Of a stretch of DNA of 64,000 nucleotides, positions 34,120-41,483 are shown piece by piece (the stretch's first letter is position 1; every line of letters starts with the position of its first letter). Both the position numbers and the translations under genes were made by a program. The notes below the pieces were generated by a model. The model did not search any database and had not been told where the DNA came from. It worked only from the letters and a program-made list of their open reading frames with translations. Origin of the DNA: Thiomicrorhabdus sp963677355. Its GTDB lineage: Bacteria; Pseudomonadota; Gammaproteobacteria; Thiomicrospirales; Thiomicrospiraceae. The stretch spans positions 992,001-1,056,000 of the forward strand of contig CAXXXQ010000002.1 in the NCBI GenBank assembly GCA_963677355.2, in the 5' to 3' direction.

Positions 34120-34392
34120 ATGAGTAATACGATTCAACTTCCGCAGAACCTAACCATTCATCACATTGAAGAGCATTTCAACGAGCTCAACGAAAAACTG
34201 AATGCGGTTGGCGATGAAATGACCTTTGACGCCAGTGAAGTTGAAACCGTGGATACATCAGGACTACAGACCTTATTGGTTTTAGTTAAAAGCTCCGTTG
34301 AAAACGGTAAAAAACTCAATTGGGAAAATGTTCCGGATATACTCTCGAGCAGCGCTAAAAAAATCGGGCTTGATCAAGCCTTACAACTATAG
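34120..34392 (+). CDS. STAS-domain protein
   Basis: A 90-residue anti-sigma-factor-antagonist-like protein. The phosphorylatable motif is DTSGLQTLLVLV, with Ser47. Such STAS proteins work in partner switching or bind lipids and nucleotides; MlaB-like and chemotaxis-linked forms exist. Its place after cheW and a CheY-like gene and before a terminator suggests a chemotaxis-associated role. No cognate kinase or phosphatase is nearby. Confidence 0.87.
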   Translation: MSNTIQLPQNLTIHHIEEHFNELNEKLNAVGDEMTFDASEVETVDTSGLQTLLVLVKSSVENGKKLNWENVPDILSSSAKKIGLDQALQL

Positions 34393-34396
34393 TGAG

Positions 34397-34420
34397 AAGC
34401 GGCCAAAAGGCCGCTTTTTT
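34397..34420 (+). terminator. Rho-independent terminator after the STAS gene
   Basis: AAGCGGCC-AAAA-GGCCGCTT, a perfect 8-bp stem followed by TTTTT. It ends the cheW/CheY-like/STAS unit. Confidence 0.9.
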
Positions 34421-34487
34421 GTTCCCCTATAACTCTCATCCCTTGCGCCTTTTTTGTGCATAAATACCAATCAATAATCCGCTAACC

Positions 34488-34802
34488 ATGAGCAAAGACG
34501 AATCTGCAAAAAACAATTTATTGGAAAACCTTGCCGTCTCGCTTGAATATGAAGGTAACGGCGCGCCCAAAGTAACCGCAAAAGGCAGAGGTTACATCGC
34601 CCAAGAGATTATTGAGCAAGCCAAAAAACACAATATTCCAATTCAAAAAAACCATGAACTGGTTGGATTGTTATCCGAAGTGGAACTCAATCAGGAAATT
34701 CCCGAGAAGTTATATGAAGCTGTGGCGCAAGTGTTAGTCTTCGCCTACGAAGTGAGTGGTAAATCCTTGCCTAACACAGATAAGAAAACACCCGAAAAAT
34801 AG
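34488..34802 (+). CDS. Free-standing FlhB C-terminal domain homologue (FlhX-type)
   Basis: A 104-residue protein matching the cytoplasmic C-terminal part of FlhB: LAVSLEYEGNGAPKVTAKGRGYIAQEIIEQAKKHNIPIQKNHELVGLL... LYEAVAQVLVFAYEVS aligns with the segment after the NPTH cleavage site of the full FlhB (43606-44730). It has no membrane part and no NPTH motif. Such FlhX proteins can partly replace the FlhB C-terminal fragment in export-substrate switching. Its stop codon is only 2 nt from that of the convergent cheW. Confidence 0.87.
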   Translation: MSKDESAKNNLLENLAVSLEYEGNGAPKVTAKGRGYIAQEIIEQAKKHNIPIQKNHELVGLLSEVELNQEIPEKLYEAVAQVLVFAYEVSGKSLPNTDKKTPEK

Positions 34803-34804
34803 AT

Positions 34805-35302
34805 TTAAGCCGAAAACACATTATCGACATCAACCAGAATAATCACCGTACCGTCGAAATGGGCAATTGCCTGAATATTTCTCGATGCATTTTCTTTTGT
34901 TGACGAAAGCGCCTCAATCTTGTTCTCCGGTATATCTTTGACCTCCATGACACAATCTACCAGCAGGCCGACCGTTTTCTCATCATCGATTTCGACAATG
35001 ATAATACGGGATAGATCCGTAATCTCTTTTTTCGGCATGCCGAAGATCACTCTGGAGTCCACCACCGTCACGATCACACCGCGAACGTTGATGACACCGA
35101 GAATATGTGATGCCGCACCGGCAACCGTACGGATATTACTAACACGCAGGACTTCACGGATTTTTTTCACCTGAATGCCGTAAACTTCATTTTCAAGGTT
35201 GAACAGAACACAACGAGCACTTGGTCCGACATAGCTCTCCTCATCATCCATAGGTTGGGCTACCGGCTGAGAAGAGGACAATAAATCATTTGTAAATTCC
35301 AC
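34805..35302 (-). CDS. cheW: Chemotaxis coupling protein CheW (copy 2)
   Basis: A 165-residue CheW with CVLFNLENEVYGIQVKKIREV, ILGVINVRGVIVTVVDSR and GLLVDCVMEV. I chose a GTG start at 35302: the cheA stop codon TAA runs straight into GGAGG and the GTG follows five bases after it, whereas the longer frame (to 35335) would begin inside cheA without a ribosome site. It is therefore tightly coupled to cheA and is probably the main adaptor. About 20 acidic residues precede the domain. Confidence 0.92.
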   Translation of the reverse strand: MEFTNDLLSSSQPVAQPMDDEESYVGPSARCVLFNLENEVYGIQVKKIREVLRVSNIRTVAGAASHILGVINVRGVIVTVVDSRVIFGMPKKEITDLSRIIIVEIDDEKTVGLLVDCVMEVKDIPENKIEALSSTKENASRNIQAIAHFDGTVIILVDVDNVFSA

Positions 35303-35312
35303 ATTTGCCTCC

Positions 35313-37379
35313 TTACTGGAATCTCTCGACAACACCTGGCAGATCCAGGATCAAAGCAATATTACCGTTACCGGTAATGGTTGCACCTGCATAACCTCTA
35401 ACATCTTTCAAGCCGATACCTAATGGCTTGATAACGACTTCTTCCTGTCCGTTAACCTGATCGACAACCAAGCCGACCCGTTGATTACCGACGGACACGA
35501 TAATGACTTTATCACCATCATAATCTTCTTTAAGACTCATTGGAGCAAGCCATTCAGATAGGAAAAATAGCGGAATACTGCGGTCTCTTAATCTCACCAT
35601 CATGCTACCGTCAATCTTGTTGGTCTTGCTACTGTCGTAATCAAAAATCTCTTGTACGCTGGTCAGCGGAATCGCATAGCTGTCATGATTGAATGCGACC
35701 ATCAACGTAGGCAGAATGGCCAAAGTCAATGGCACACGAATACTGATTCGCGTTCCCTCACCCAAAACAGAGTGAATATCAATACTGCCGTTGAGTTTAG
35801 TAATCATGTTCTTGACCACATCCATCCCGACTCCGCGACCGGAAATGTCGCTGATCTGCTCGGCGGTAGAGAAACCCGCGGACATAATCAATTCAAAGGC
35901 TGACTTATCATCCAGCTGGTTAGCGGCAACTTCATCCATCATGCCCTTTTCAACCGCTTTGCGACGCAGAACGTCCGGATCCATCCCTTTGCCATCGTCA
36001 GTAATAGAGAGAAGAATGTGATCCCCTTCCTGCTCGGCACCGAGCACAATAGTCCCATTACGCGGTTTGCCGTTAGCCTCCCTGACGTCCGGCATTTCAA
36101 CACCGTGGTCAACCGAGTTACGCACTAGGTGCACCAACGGATCAGCAAGTGCTTCTACCAAATTCTTATCCAGATCGGTATCTTCGCCTTTCAGTTCAAG
36201 CTCAATCTCTTTACCGAGTTTTCTAGCTAAATCGCGGACAACTCGCGGGAAACGCCCGAAAACTTTTTTCACCGGCTGCATCCGGGTTTTCATCACAGAC
36301 GCTTGCAAATCGGTAGTAACGTGATCAAGGTTACCGACAGCGTTGGACACCGCTTCAGAGTTATCTCCTGAACCCCTGAGGGTCAATAGGCGGTTACGAA
36401 CCAATACCAACTCACCGACCAAGTTCATAATATCGTCTAGACGTTTGGTATCCACCCGTACTGTCGACTCGGCATTTTTCGCCGGGGCTTTTTTTGCCGA
36501 CTCCGGAATTGTAGCCGGCTTAGGCGTGTCCGCTTTAACAGAGCTCTGCGGTTGGCTTAGAGGCTGATTCAAAACAATATTCGGAGTCGGCTCTTCCGCT
36601 TCCTGTAGAGCGGAGACTTCCGCCAGATCTCTCATATCCAACAAAGTATCAAACTCTTCGTCGGTCATATCACCGTCGGGATCCACTCCGTCGGCCAATT
36701 GTAGAGACGGCTCAGCTTGCTTAGATTGAGCCTGACTTGGATTATCGCGTTGATTCAGCAAGGCTTCAAACTCTTCATCGGTCATATCGCCGTCCGGATC
36801 GACTCCGTCGGCCAACTTGAGTTGATCATCAGCTGCCGGTTGATTAGCCCCGTCACGCTGATTCAATAAGGCTTCAAACTCTTCGTCGGTCATATCTCCG
36901 TCGGGATCGACGCCTTCAGGCAACTGTAATTCTGTAGATGACGTTGCCGCCTCTGTTGCCTGAACAGGCTCTTCTGCCGCTGGCACAGCGACTGCCGCTT
37001 GGCCTTTTTGCAAAGCATCCAATTCAGCCAATAGTTGAGGATCGTTTTCGGGAAGTTCGCGTTCGCCATCATTCAGGCGTTCAATGGAATCGCTGATAAC
37101 ATCAAAGGCTCGCAGAATAACATCGGCAGCCTGAGCATCGTAATCAACATCACCGTTACGGATTTTATCGAATACGTTTTCGGCTCGATGGCAAACTTCA
37201 ATTAACGGGGTAATACCTAAGAAACCGGCTCCACCCTTAACGGTATGAAAGCCGCGAAAGACCGCATTTAACAGCTCTGCGTCGGTGGGTGAATGCTCTA
37301 AATCTACGAGTTGCTCGTTCAGTTGATCGACCAGTTCGGACGCTTCAACCAAAAAGTCTTGTAAAATCTCTTCATCCAC
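35313..37379 (-). CDS. cheA: Chemotaxis histidine kinase CheA with three acidic repeats
   Basis: A 688-residue CheA. The P1 domain carries phospho-acceptor His45 in RGFHTVKGGAGF. Between about residues 150 and 255 are three tandem copies of VDPDGDMTDEEFEALLNQRD-like units in place of a canonical P2. The P3 dimerisation helices (RVDTKRLDDIMNLVGELVLVRNRL), the P4 ATPase with DGKGMDPD and GRGVGMDVV, and the C-terminal P5 CheW-like domain (LTLAILPTLMVAF) follow. It has its own sigma-54 type promoter and is coupled to cheW. Confidence 0.95.
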   Translation of the reverse strand: MDEEILQDFLVEASELVDQLNEQLVDLEHSPTDAELLNAVFRGFHTVKGGAGFLGITPLIEVCHRAENVFDKIRNGDVDYDAQAADVILRAFDVISDSIERLNDGERELPENDPQLLAELDALQKGQAAVAVPAAEEPVQATEAATSSTELQLPEGVDPDGDMTDEEFEALLNQRDGANQPAADDQLKLADGVDPDGDMTDEEFEALLNQRDNPSQAQSKQAEPSLQLADGVDPDGDMTDEEFDTLLDMRDLAEVSALQEAEEPTPNIVLNQPLSQPQSSVKADTPKPATIPESAKKAPAKNAESTVRVDTKRLDDIMNLVGELVLVRNRLLTLRGSGDNSEAVSNAVGNLDHVTTDLQASVMKTRMQPVKKVFGRFPRVVRDLARKLGKEIELELKGEDTDLDKNLVEALADPLVHLVRNSVDHGVEMPDVREANGKPRNGTIVLGAEQEGDHILLSITDDGKGMDPDVLRRKAVEKGMMDEVAANQLDDKSAFELIMSAGFSTAEQISDISGRGVGMDVVKNMITKLNGSIDIHSVLGEGTRISIRVPLTLAILPTLMVAFNHDSYAIPLTSVQEIFDYDSSKTNKIDGSMMVRLRDRSIPLFFLSEWLAPMSLKEDYDGDKVIIVSVGNQRVGLVVDQVNGQEEVVIKPLGIGLKDVRGYAGATITGNGNIALILDLPGVVERFQ
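36646..36930 (-). repeat. cheA: Three tandem repeats within cheA
   Basis: Three similar blocks at about 36862-36930, 36758-36825 and 36646-36702 encode the same acidic unit (core DPDGDMTDEEF). The DNA is also similar between copies, with mostly third-position differences, so they arose by duplication and are being kept at the protein level. Confidence 0.9.
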
Positions 37380-37404
37380 GATTTATTCCTCTCAAAACAA
37401 CTAG

Positions 37405-37424
37405 AAAAACTGTCTGCAGTTTTT
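37405..37424 (-). other. A/T-rich hairpin in the cheA leader
   Basis: AAAAACTG-TCTG-CAGTTTTT, an 8-bp stem. It lies between the predicted cheA transcription start (~37436) and the cheA ATG, 64 nt after the cheZ stop; it could be a weak terminator for cheZ or a leader element. Confidence 0.4.
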
Positions 37425-37446
37425 GATTATCTATAATGAGAGGTTA

Positions 37447-37462
37447 AGCAATCGCTATGCCA
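37447..37462 (-). promoter_or_regulatory. Sigma-54 promoter of cheA-cheW
   Basis: Minus strand TGGCAT-AGCGA-TTGCT, GG and GC 10 nt apart, the best match of the set. The predicted start is about 57 nt before the cheA ATG. Confidence 0.7.
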
Positions 37463-37487
37463 TGAAATCAGAACATAGTGGCTAAAT

Positions 37488-38162
37488 TTAGATTCCTAAA
37501 TCGTCTAACAAACTATCAACATCGTCTTGGCTTTCAACCACGTCTTTTTTAGAGCTTTGCGTGACATTAGGCCCCATTCCGCGCATCTCTTCAGCTTTCA
37601 TATCTGCCTCGCTTTTTTCACGGTCGGGGATTGCATGATAGTCATAATTTGAATTTTCAATTAACTGAATCAAACTCTGTTCTAAAGAACCGATCACATA
37701 GATGACACGATTCAAAACCTGGCCGGTCAAATCTTGATAAGACTGGGCTAGCATAATTTCAGTCAAATTGTGTTTCGCCAGTGACAAGGCATCCGAAAGA
37801 TCGTCATCCAGTAGTTCGGCAGGCAGTTGATCTTGCATTTTTTCAAGACTTTGCAGTGCCTCTTCGGCTTTATCTATCGTACTGTTGCTGGCTTCTTCGG
37901 TTGTTCTGATGACATACTCCAAACGTTCGGCGGCATCCGGAATATCATGTTTGGTTTGCATCAAAAGAGTATGGTCATCCAGTTCATCCAACGTTTGATG
38001 AAGATTGTTAGTCAAATCGCTTAGCTGTTGATAAAGTTCGGATTCTCTTAAACGCGTTAATTCATCCAAAAGCTCGGAAGCTAAATCTTGATTATCTTGC
38101 TCAAGCGCTTCGAGCAATGATTTTACTTTATCAATATCTATTTGCGCTGTTGTCATATTCAA
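37488..38162 (-). CDS. cheZ: Protein phosphatase CheZ
   Basis: A 224-residue helical protein that dephosphorylates CheY-P. The catalytic segment SYQDLTGQVLNRVI holds the Asp/Gln pair that inserts into the CheY active site, and the extreme C-terminus (DDVDSLLDDLGI) is the CheY-binding helix. The long antiparallel helices between are typical. An AAGGAAT site precedes the ATG. It lies between cheY and cheA but is separated from each by a hairpin, so it may be weakly expressed by read-through. Confidence 0.92.
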   Translation of the reverse strand: MNMTTAQIDIDKVKSLLEALEQDNQDLASELLDELTRLRESELYQQLSDLTNNLHQTLDELDDHTLLMQTKHDIPDAAERLEYVIRTTEEASNSTIDKAEEALQSLEKMQDQLPAELLDDDLSDALSLAKHNLTEIMLAQSYQDLTGQVLNRVIYVIGSLEQSLIQLIENSNYDYHAIPDREKSEADMKAEEMRGMGPNVTQSSKKDVVESQDDVDSLLDDLGI

Positions 38163-38202
38163 ATTCCTTAGGTGTAGGCGTTTTCACTGCCGACAAAATA
38201 GA

Positions 38203-38236
38203 AAAAGCCCCGGCTTCTTATTCCGCCGGAGCTTTG
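38203..38236 (-). terminator. Terminator or attenuator between cheY and cheZ
   Basis: On the minus strand CAAAGC-T-CCGGC pairs with GCCGG-G-GCTTT (one mismatch), followed by TTTTT. It ends the long fliK-to-cheY transcript or reduces it before cheZ. Confidence 0.75.
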
Positions 38237-38270
38237 TTCTGATGCGATGCGATTTTTATTTGAGCAGAGA

Positions 38271-38651
38271 TCATTTAAAAACCTCAAAAATTTTCTGATA
38301 GAGCGTTTCTATGCTGAATGGCTTGACGATATAAGCGTCAACACCCAGTCTGGAAGCCTCCAAAATCTGATTTGCCTTGGCCTCGGCGGTAATCAAAATA
38401 AAAGGAATATCATGGTAGCGATCATCTTCCTTGAGCTTTTTTAGCAATTCAATCCCGGTCATTTCCGGCATATTCCAATCACAAACTACCAGATCAAAAT
38501 CTTCTTGTTGAATTTTATCCCAAGCCTCTCGTCCATTAACGGCCTGGGAAACATCGGTAAAACCAAGTTCACTAAACAGTTTCATGACAACAGCACGCAT
38601 GGTCGAAAAATCATCCACCACCAGTACTTTCATTGTTGTATCAATTTGCAT
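38271..38651 (-). CDS. cheY: Chemotaxis response regulator CheY
   Basis: A 126-residue receiver with DD (13-14), Asp58 in VVCDWNMPEMTG, ITAEA and VKPFS intact. DWNMPEMTGIELLKKL is the CheY signature, and the place after fliA marks it as the motor-switching CheY. No clear ribosome site precedes either the ATG at 38651 or the internal ATG at 38633, which would match the usual CheY length better. Confidence 0.94.
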   Translation of the reverse strand: MQIDTTMKVLVVDDFSTMRAVVMKLFSELGFTDVSQAVNGREAWDKIQQEDFDLVVCDWNMPEMTGIELLKKLKEDDRYHDIPFILITAEAKANQILEASRLGVDAYIVKPFSIETLYQKIFEVFK

Positions 38652-38670
38652 TAATCGAGCCAGGTAAAAA

Positions 38671-39399
38671 TTAATTAATCCAATCGCTCATTCGTGAGCG
38701 AATACGTTTGATGGCTTGACTATGAATCTGGCTAACTCGTGACTCGCTGACATCCAATACCTCACCGATCTCTTTTAAGTTAAGCTCTTCATCATAGTAA
38801 AGTGCCATCACCAGTTTTTCTTTTTCAGGCAGGTTTTCAATCTCTTCAGCTAAAGCACCTTGAAAACCGCTTTCGGCCAGCTCGGCAAACGGGGTTTGTC
38901 CTTGTGAAACCATACGCTCTTCAGCGAGTTCATCATGATCGGGTTGATCAATGGAAAGCAACTGAGCCGAATTGGTATCGCGAAGAATACGGTGGTACTC
39001 CTCAATCTCCAATTCCATCTCCACAGCGATCTCATGGTCATGCGCTTCTCGACCGATCTTGGCCTCCACCCTGGCAATCGCCTCACTCACTTCACGCGAC
39101 TTGCGATGTACGGAACGAGGCGTCCAATCGCCTTTACGAATCTCGTCAAGCATCGCACCGCGAATGCGAATCCCGGCATAAGTTTCAAAACTTGCACCCT
39201 GATTGGCATTGAATTTTTGCATAGACTCAATCAGGCCGATAATCCCCGACTGAATTAGATCGTCAACCAGCACGCTATCGGGTAAACGCCCTTTTAAGTG
39301 GTAAGCAATGCGCTTAACCAATGGCAAATACGATTCTAAATCCAATACTTCCGTGTTGGACTGTTTTTGTATCTGCTCATAGACATTTGTACCACTCAT
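38671..39399 (-). CDS. fliA: Flagellar sigma factor FliA (sigma-28)
   Basis: A 242-residue sigma-70 family factor of the FliA type. Region 2 has VDDLIQSGIIGLIESMQKF and the promoter-melting FETYAGIRIRGAMLDEIRKGDW; region 4 ends ESRVSQIHSQAIKRIRSR. It directs late genes such as flagellin, which lie outside this window. It follows fleN by 24 nt and precedes cheY, as in Pseudomonas and Vibrio. Confidence 0.96.
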   Translation of the reverse strand: MSGTNVYEQIQKQSNTEVLDLESYLPLVKRIAYHLKGRLPDSVLVDDLIQSGIIGLIESMQKFNANQGASFETYAGIRIRGAMLDEIRKGDWTPRSVHRKSREVSEAIARVEAKIGREAHDHEIAVEMELEIEEYHRILRDTNSAQLLSIDQPDHDELAEERMVSQGQTPFAELAESGFQGALAEEIENLPEKEKLVMALYYDEELNLKEIGEVLDVSESRVSQIHSQAIKRIRSRMSDWIN

Positions 39400-39423
39400 A
39401 GGCTATTTACCCTATTTAAACCA

Positions 39424-40293
39424 TTAACGCTGGAATAAGTTTTCCACAAAAAACTGTAGATAACCCGTTACACCTCTAGGAATCGGCCAGTTTTCGACTT
39501 TTTGTGCCATTCCCTGAAAAGCTTTTGCCGAAACGCTATTCGGTCTGTGTACGGTTACCGGAACCTGCTTTTGCACCGCTTCACGAAGATCATGATCAAA
39601 TGGTACCGTTCCCAAATAGTCGATGCTGACATCCAAGAATTGTTCGCAAACTCGAGCCAACTTTTCATACAACTGTTGACCGTGTGCTGAAGAGCGACTC
39701 ATATTGGCCAATAATCTGAATTTACTCAACTGGTAATCACGACTCAATACTTTAATCAATGCGTAGGCATCAGTAATAGAAGCGGGTTCATCGGTCACCA
39801 CCACAACCACTTCTTGGGCCGCTCGGCAAAAACTAACCACACTATCGGCAATACCCGCTGCGGTATCCACAATCAATACATCCAAATCACTACTTAACTC
39901 GGAAAAAGCATTGATAATCCCGGCATTTTCCATCGCCGAAAGCTGTGCCATGCGACGCACACCGGAAGCCGCCGGAATGACTTTAATTCCTCCCGGCCCG
40001 TCTACAATGACTTCTCTCAAAGTCTTAGTGCCGTCCAATACATGGGATAGATTATATTCGGTCTGCAAACCGAGCATAATGTCGACGTTAGCCAACCCCA
40101 TATCCGCGTCCATCAACAGAACTCGGTTTCCGAGCTTACTCAAGGAAATGGCCAAGTTTACCGAAACATTGGTTTTTCCAACGCCGCCCTTACCGCTGGC
40201 AACGGCAATGACTCTAACGGGTTTTTGCCCCGCTTCTTTATGGCTTTGATTTGAATGCATGGCACGTAACCCGGCTGCCTGATCATTGAGCAT
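39424..40293 (-). CDS. fleN: Flagellar number regulator FleN/FlhG (MinD-like ATPase)
   Basis: A 289-residue MinD/ParA-family ATPase. The deviant Walker A is GKGGVGKT (34-41), with ADMGLANVDIMLGL and VDTAAG (switch regions) following. The N-terminal tail (DQAAGLRAM) is the conserved motif by which FlhG stimulates FlhF. It limits polar flagellum number and, in Pseudomonas, antagonises FleQ. It overlaps the end of flhF by 11 nt. Confidence 0.95.
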   Translation of the reverse strand: MLNDQAAGLRAMHSNQSHKEAGQKPVRVIAVASGKGGVGKTNVSVNLAISLSKLGNRVLLMDADMGLANVDIMLGLQTEYNLSHVLDGTKTLREVIVDGPGGIKVIPAASGVRRMAQLSAMENAGIINAFSELSSDLDVLIVDTAAGIADSVVSFCRAAQEVVVVVTDEPASITDAYALIKVLSRDYQLSKFRLLANMSRSSAHGQQLYEKLARVCEQFLDVSIDYLGTVPFDHDLREAVQKQVPVTVHRPNSVSAKAFQGMAQKVENWPIPRGVTGYLQFFVENLFQR

Positions 40294-41482
40294 TTGAGAT
40301 CTCCTTACCCATTCCTAACTGGAATGCTCGCTCATTTTCATTACTGTTATTATTTTGTTGGCCTAAAAATATGGCTTTGTCCATTAACTCTTTTGCTCTT
40401 ACTTTTTCTAAATCTTCCGGAACTCTCTGACCGTTTGACATATAAGCGATAGGAAGTTGTTTTTCGATCAGTACGGTCAATACATTGCCTAATTGTAAGG
40501 CCTCGTCCACCTTGGTCAAAATACAACCTTGTAGTACCACCTGACTAAATGATTTTACAATATCGTTCAAAACCGCGCGCTGTGTTGCAGCGGAAACCAC
40601 CAGATAATTTCTTACCGTACTCACCCCTTGGTGCCCGGAGGTAATCTGCTGCGAAAGCTGCAAATCCCGCTGACTCATCCCGGCGGTATCGATTAGCACC
40701 AGTTTTTTATTGCTCATGGACGTCAACAACGCATATAACTCACCCTGTGTTTTGGCGATATGCAGAGGCACATTAATCAGCTCAGCGAAATGTTTCAATT
40801 GCGCTTGCGCACCGATTTTATAACTATCCGTACTGATTATCGCGATATCGTTTGGGCTGTTACGCATTACAAAACGACTTGCCATCTTGGCAATCGTTGT
40901 CGTTTTACCGACACCGGTCGGTCCAACTAAAGCAACAATGCCGCCCCTTTCAATAATATCTTTCTCTTCAATAGGAATGGAGTCTTGCAATTCATCCAGA
41001 ATGAGCCCCCAAGTCAAACTGGTCACCTTAGGAATCTTCTCGACCATTTTTTGACTTAACTCCCAACCGATCCCCAATTGCATCAATTTTTTGATCACTT
41101 CGACCTTATGCGGATCGCTCTGTTCGGTATGCCCCCAAGCAAAACCGGATAACTGGTTTTCCAGCATCGCCTTGACACTTCTCAACTCTTCAGCCATCTG
41201 GGAGATATCCGGGTTCGATACTGAGTTTGGAGAGGGATTATTTACCGGTTTTGACGGAGTGAAATCGGTTTGCGGTGTATCGTAGTTCTGGTAACTGGCG
41301 CCCGGCGCACGGGCAGACTGCTCTTTCTGGTACTGATTTGCTTCAGGATCCAAGGCTGCAACAATCTCCACTCCACCCTCTACATCTTTAGTAGATAGGA
41401 TCACTGCATCATCGCCATGCTCTTCTTTGACAAGAGTCATTGCTTGACGCATATTCGGAGCGAAATATCGCTTTATCTTCAA
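40283..41482 (-). CDS. flhF: Signal-recognition-type GTPase FlhF
   Basis: A 399-residue SRP-family GTPase that marks the pole for flagellum assembly. The basic N-terminus (MKIKRYFAPNMRQAMTLVKEEHG) precedes a variable linker, then the NG domain with G1 GPTGVGKTT, STDSYKIGAQAQL, VLIDTAGMSQRD and LTKVDEA. It starts 1 nt after flhA ends and overlaps fleN. Its presence with FleN predicts a polar flagellum. Confidence 0.95.
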   Translation of the reverse strand: MKIKRYFAPNMRQAMTLVKEEHGDDAVILSTKDVEGGVEIVAALDPEANQYQKEQSARAPGASYQNYDTPQTDFTPSKPVNNPSPNSVSNPDISQMAEELRSVKAMLENQLSGFAWGHTEQSDPHKVEVIKKLMQLGIGWELSQKMVEKIPKVTSLTWGLILDELQDSIPIEEKDIIERGGIVALVGPTGVGKTTTIAKMASRFVMRNSPNDIAIISTDSYKIGAQAQLKHFAELINVPLHIAKTQGELYALLTSMSNKKLVLIDTAGMSQRDLQLSQQITSGHQGVSTVRNYLVVSAATQRAVLNDIVKSFSQVVLQGCILTKVDEALQLGNVLTVLIEKQLPIAYMSNGQRVPEDLEKVRAKELMDKAIFLGQQNNNSNENERAFQLGMGKEISNAQ

Positions 41483-41483
41483 C

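Noticed and set aside
36646..36930. CRISPR-like array from the three evenly spaced repeats
   Set aside because: The repeats are in-frame coding units of cheA with different protein spacers, not short direct repeats with unique spacers.
38178..38194. GG-N10-GC spacing upstream of cheZ (minus strand TCGGCAGTGAAAACGCC)
   Set aside because: The -12 side has no TTGC or CTGC, and the predicted start would fall at or after the ribosome site, leaving no leader.
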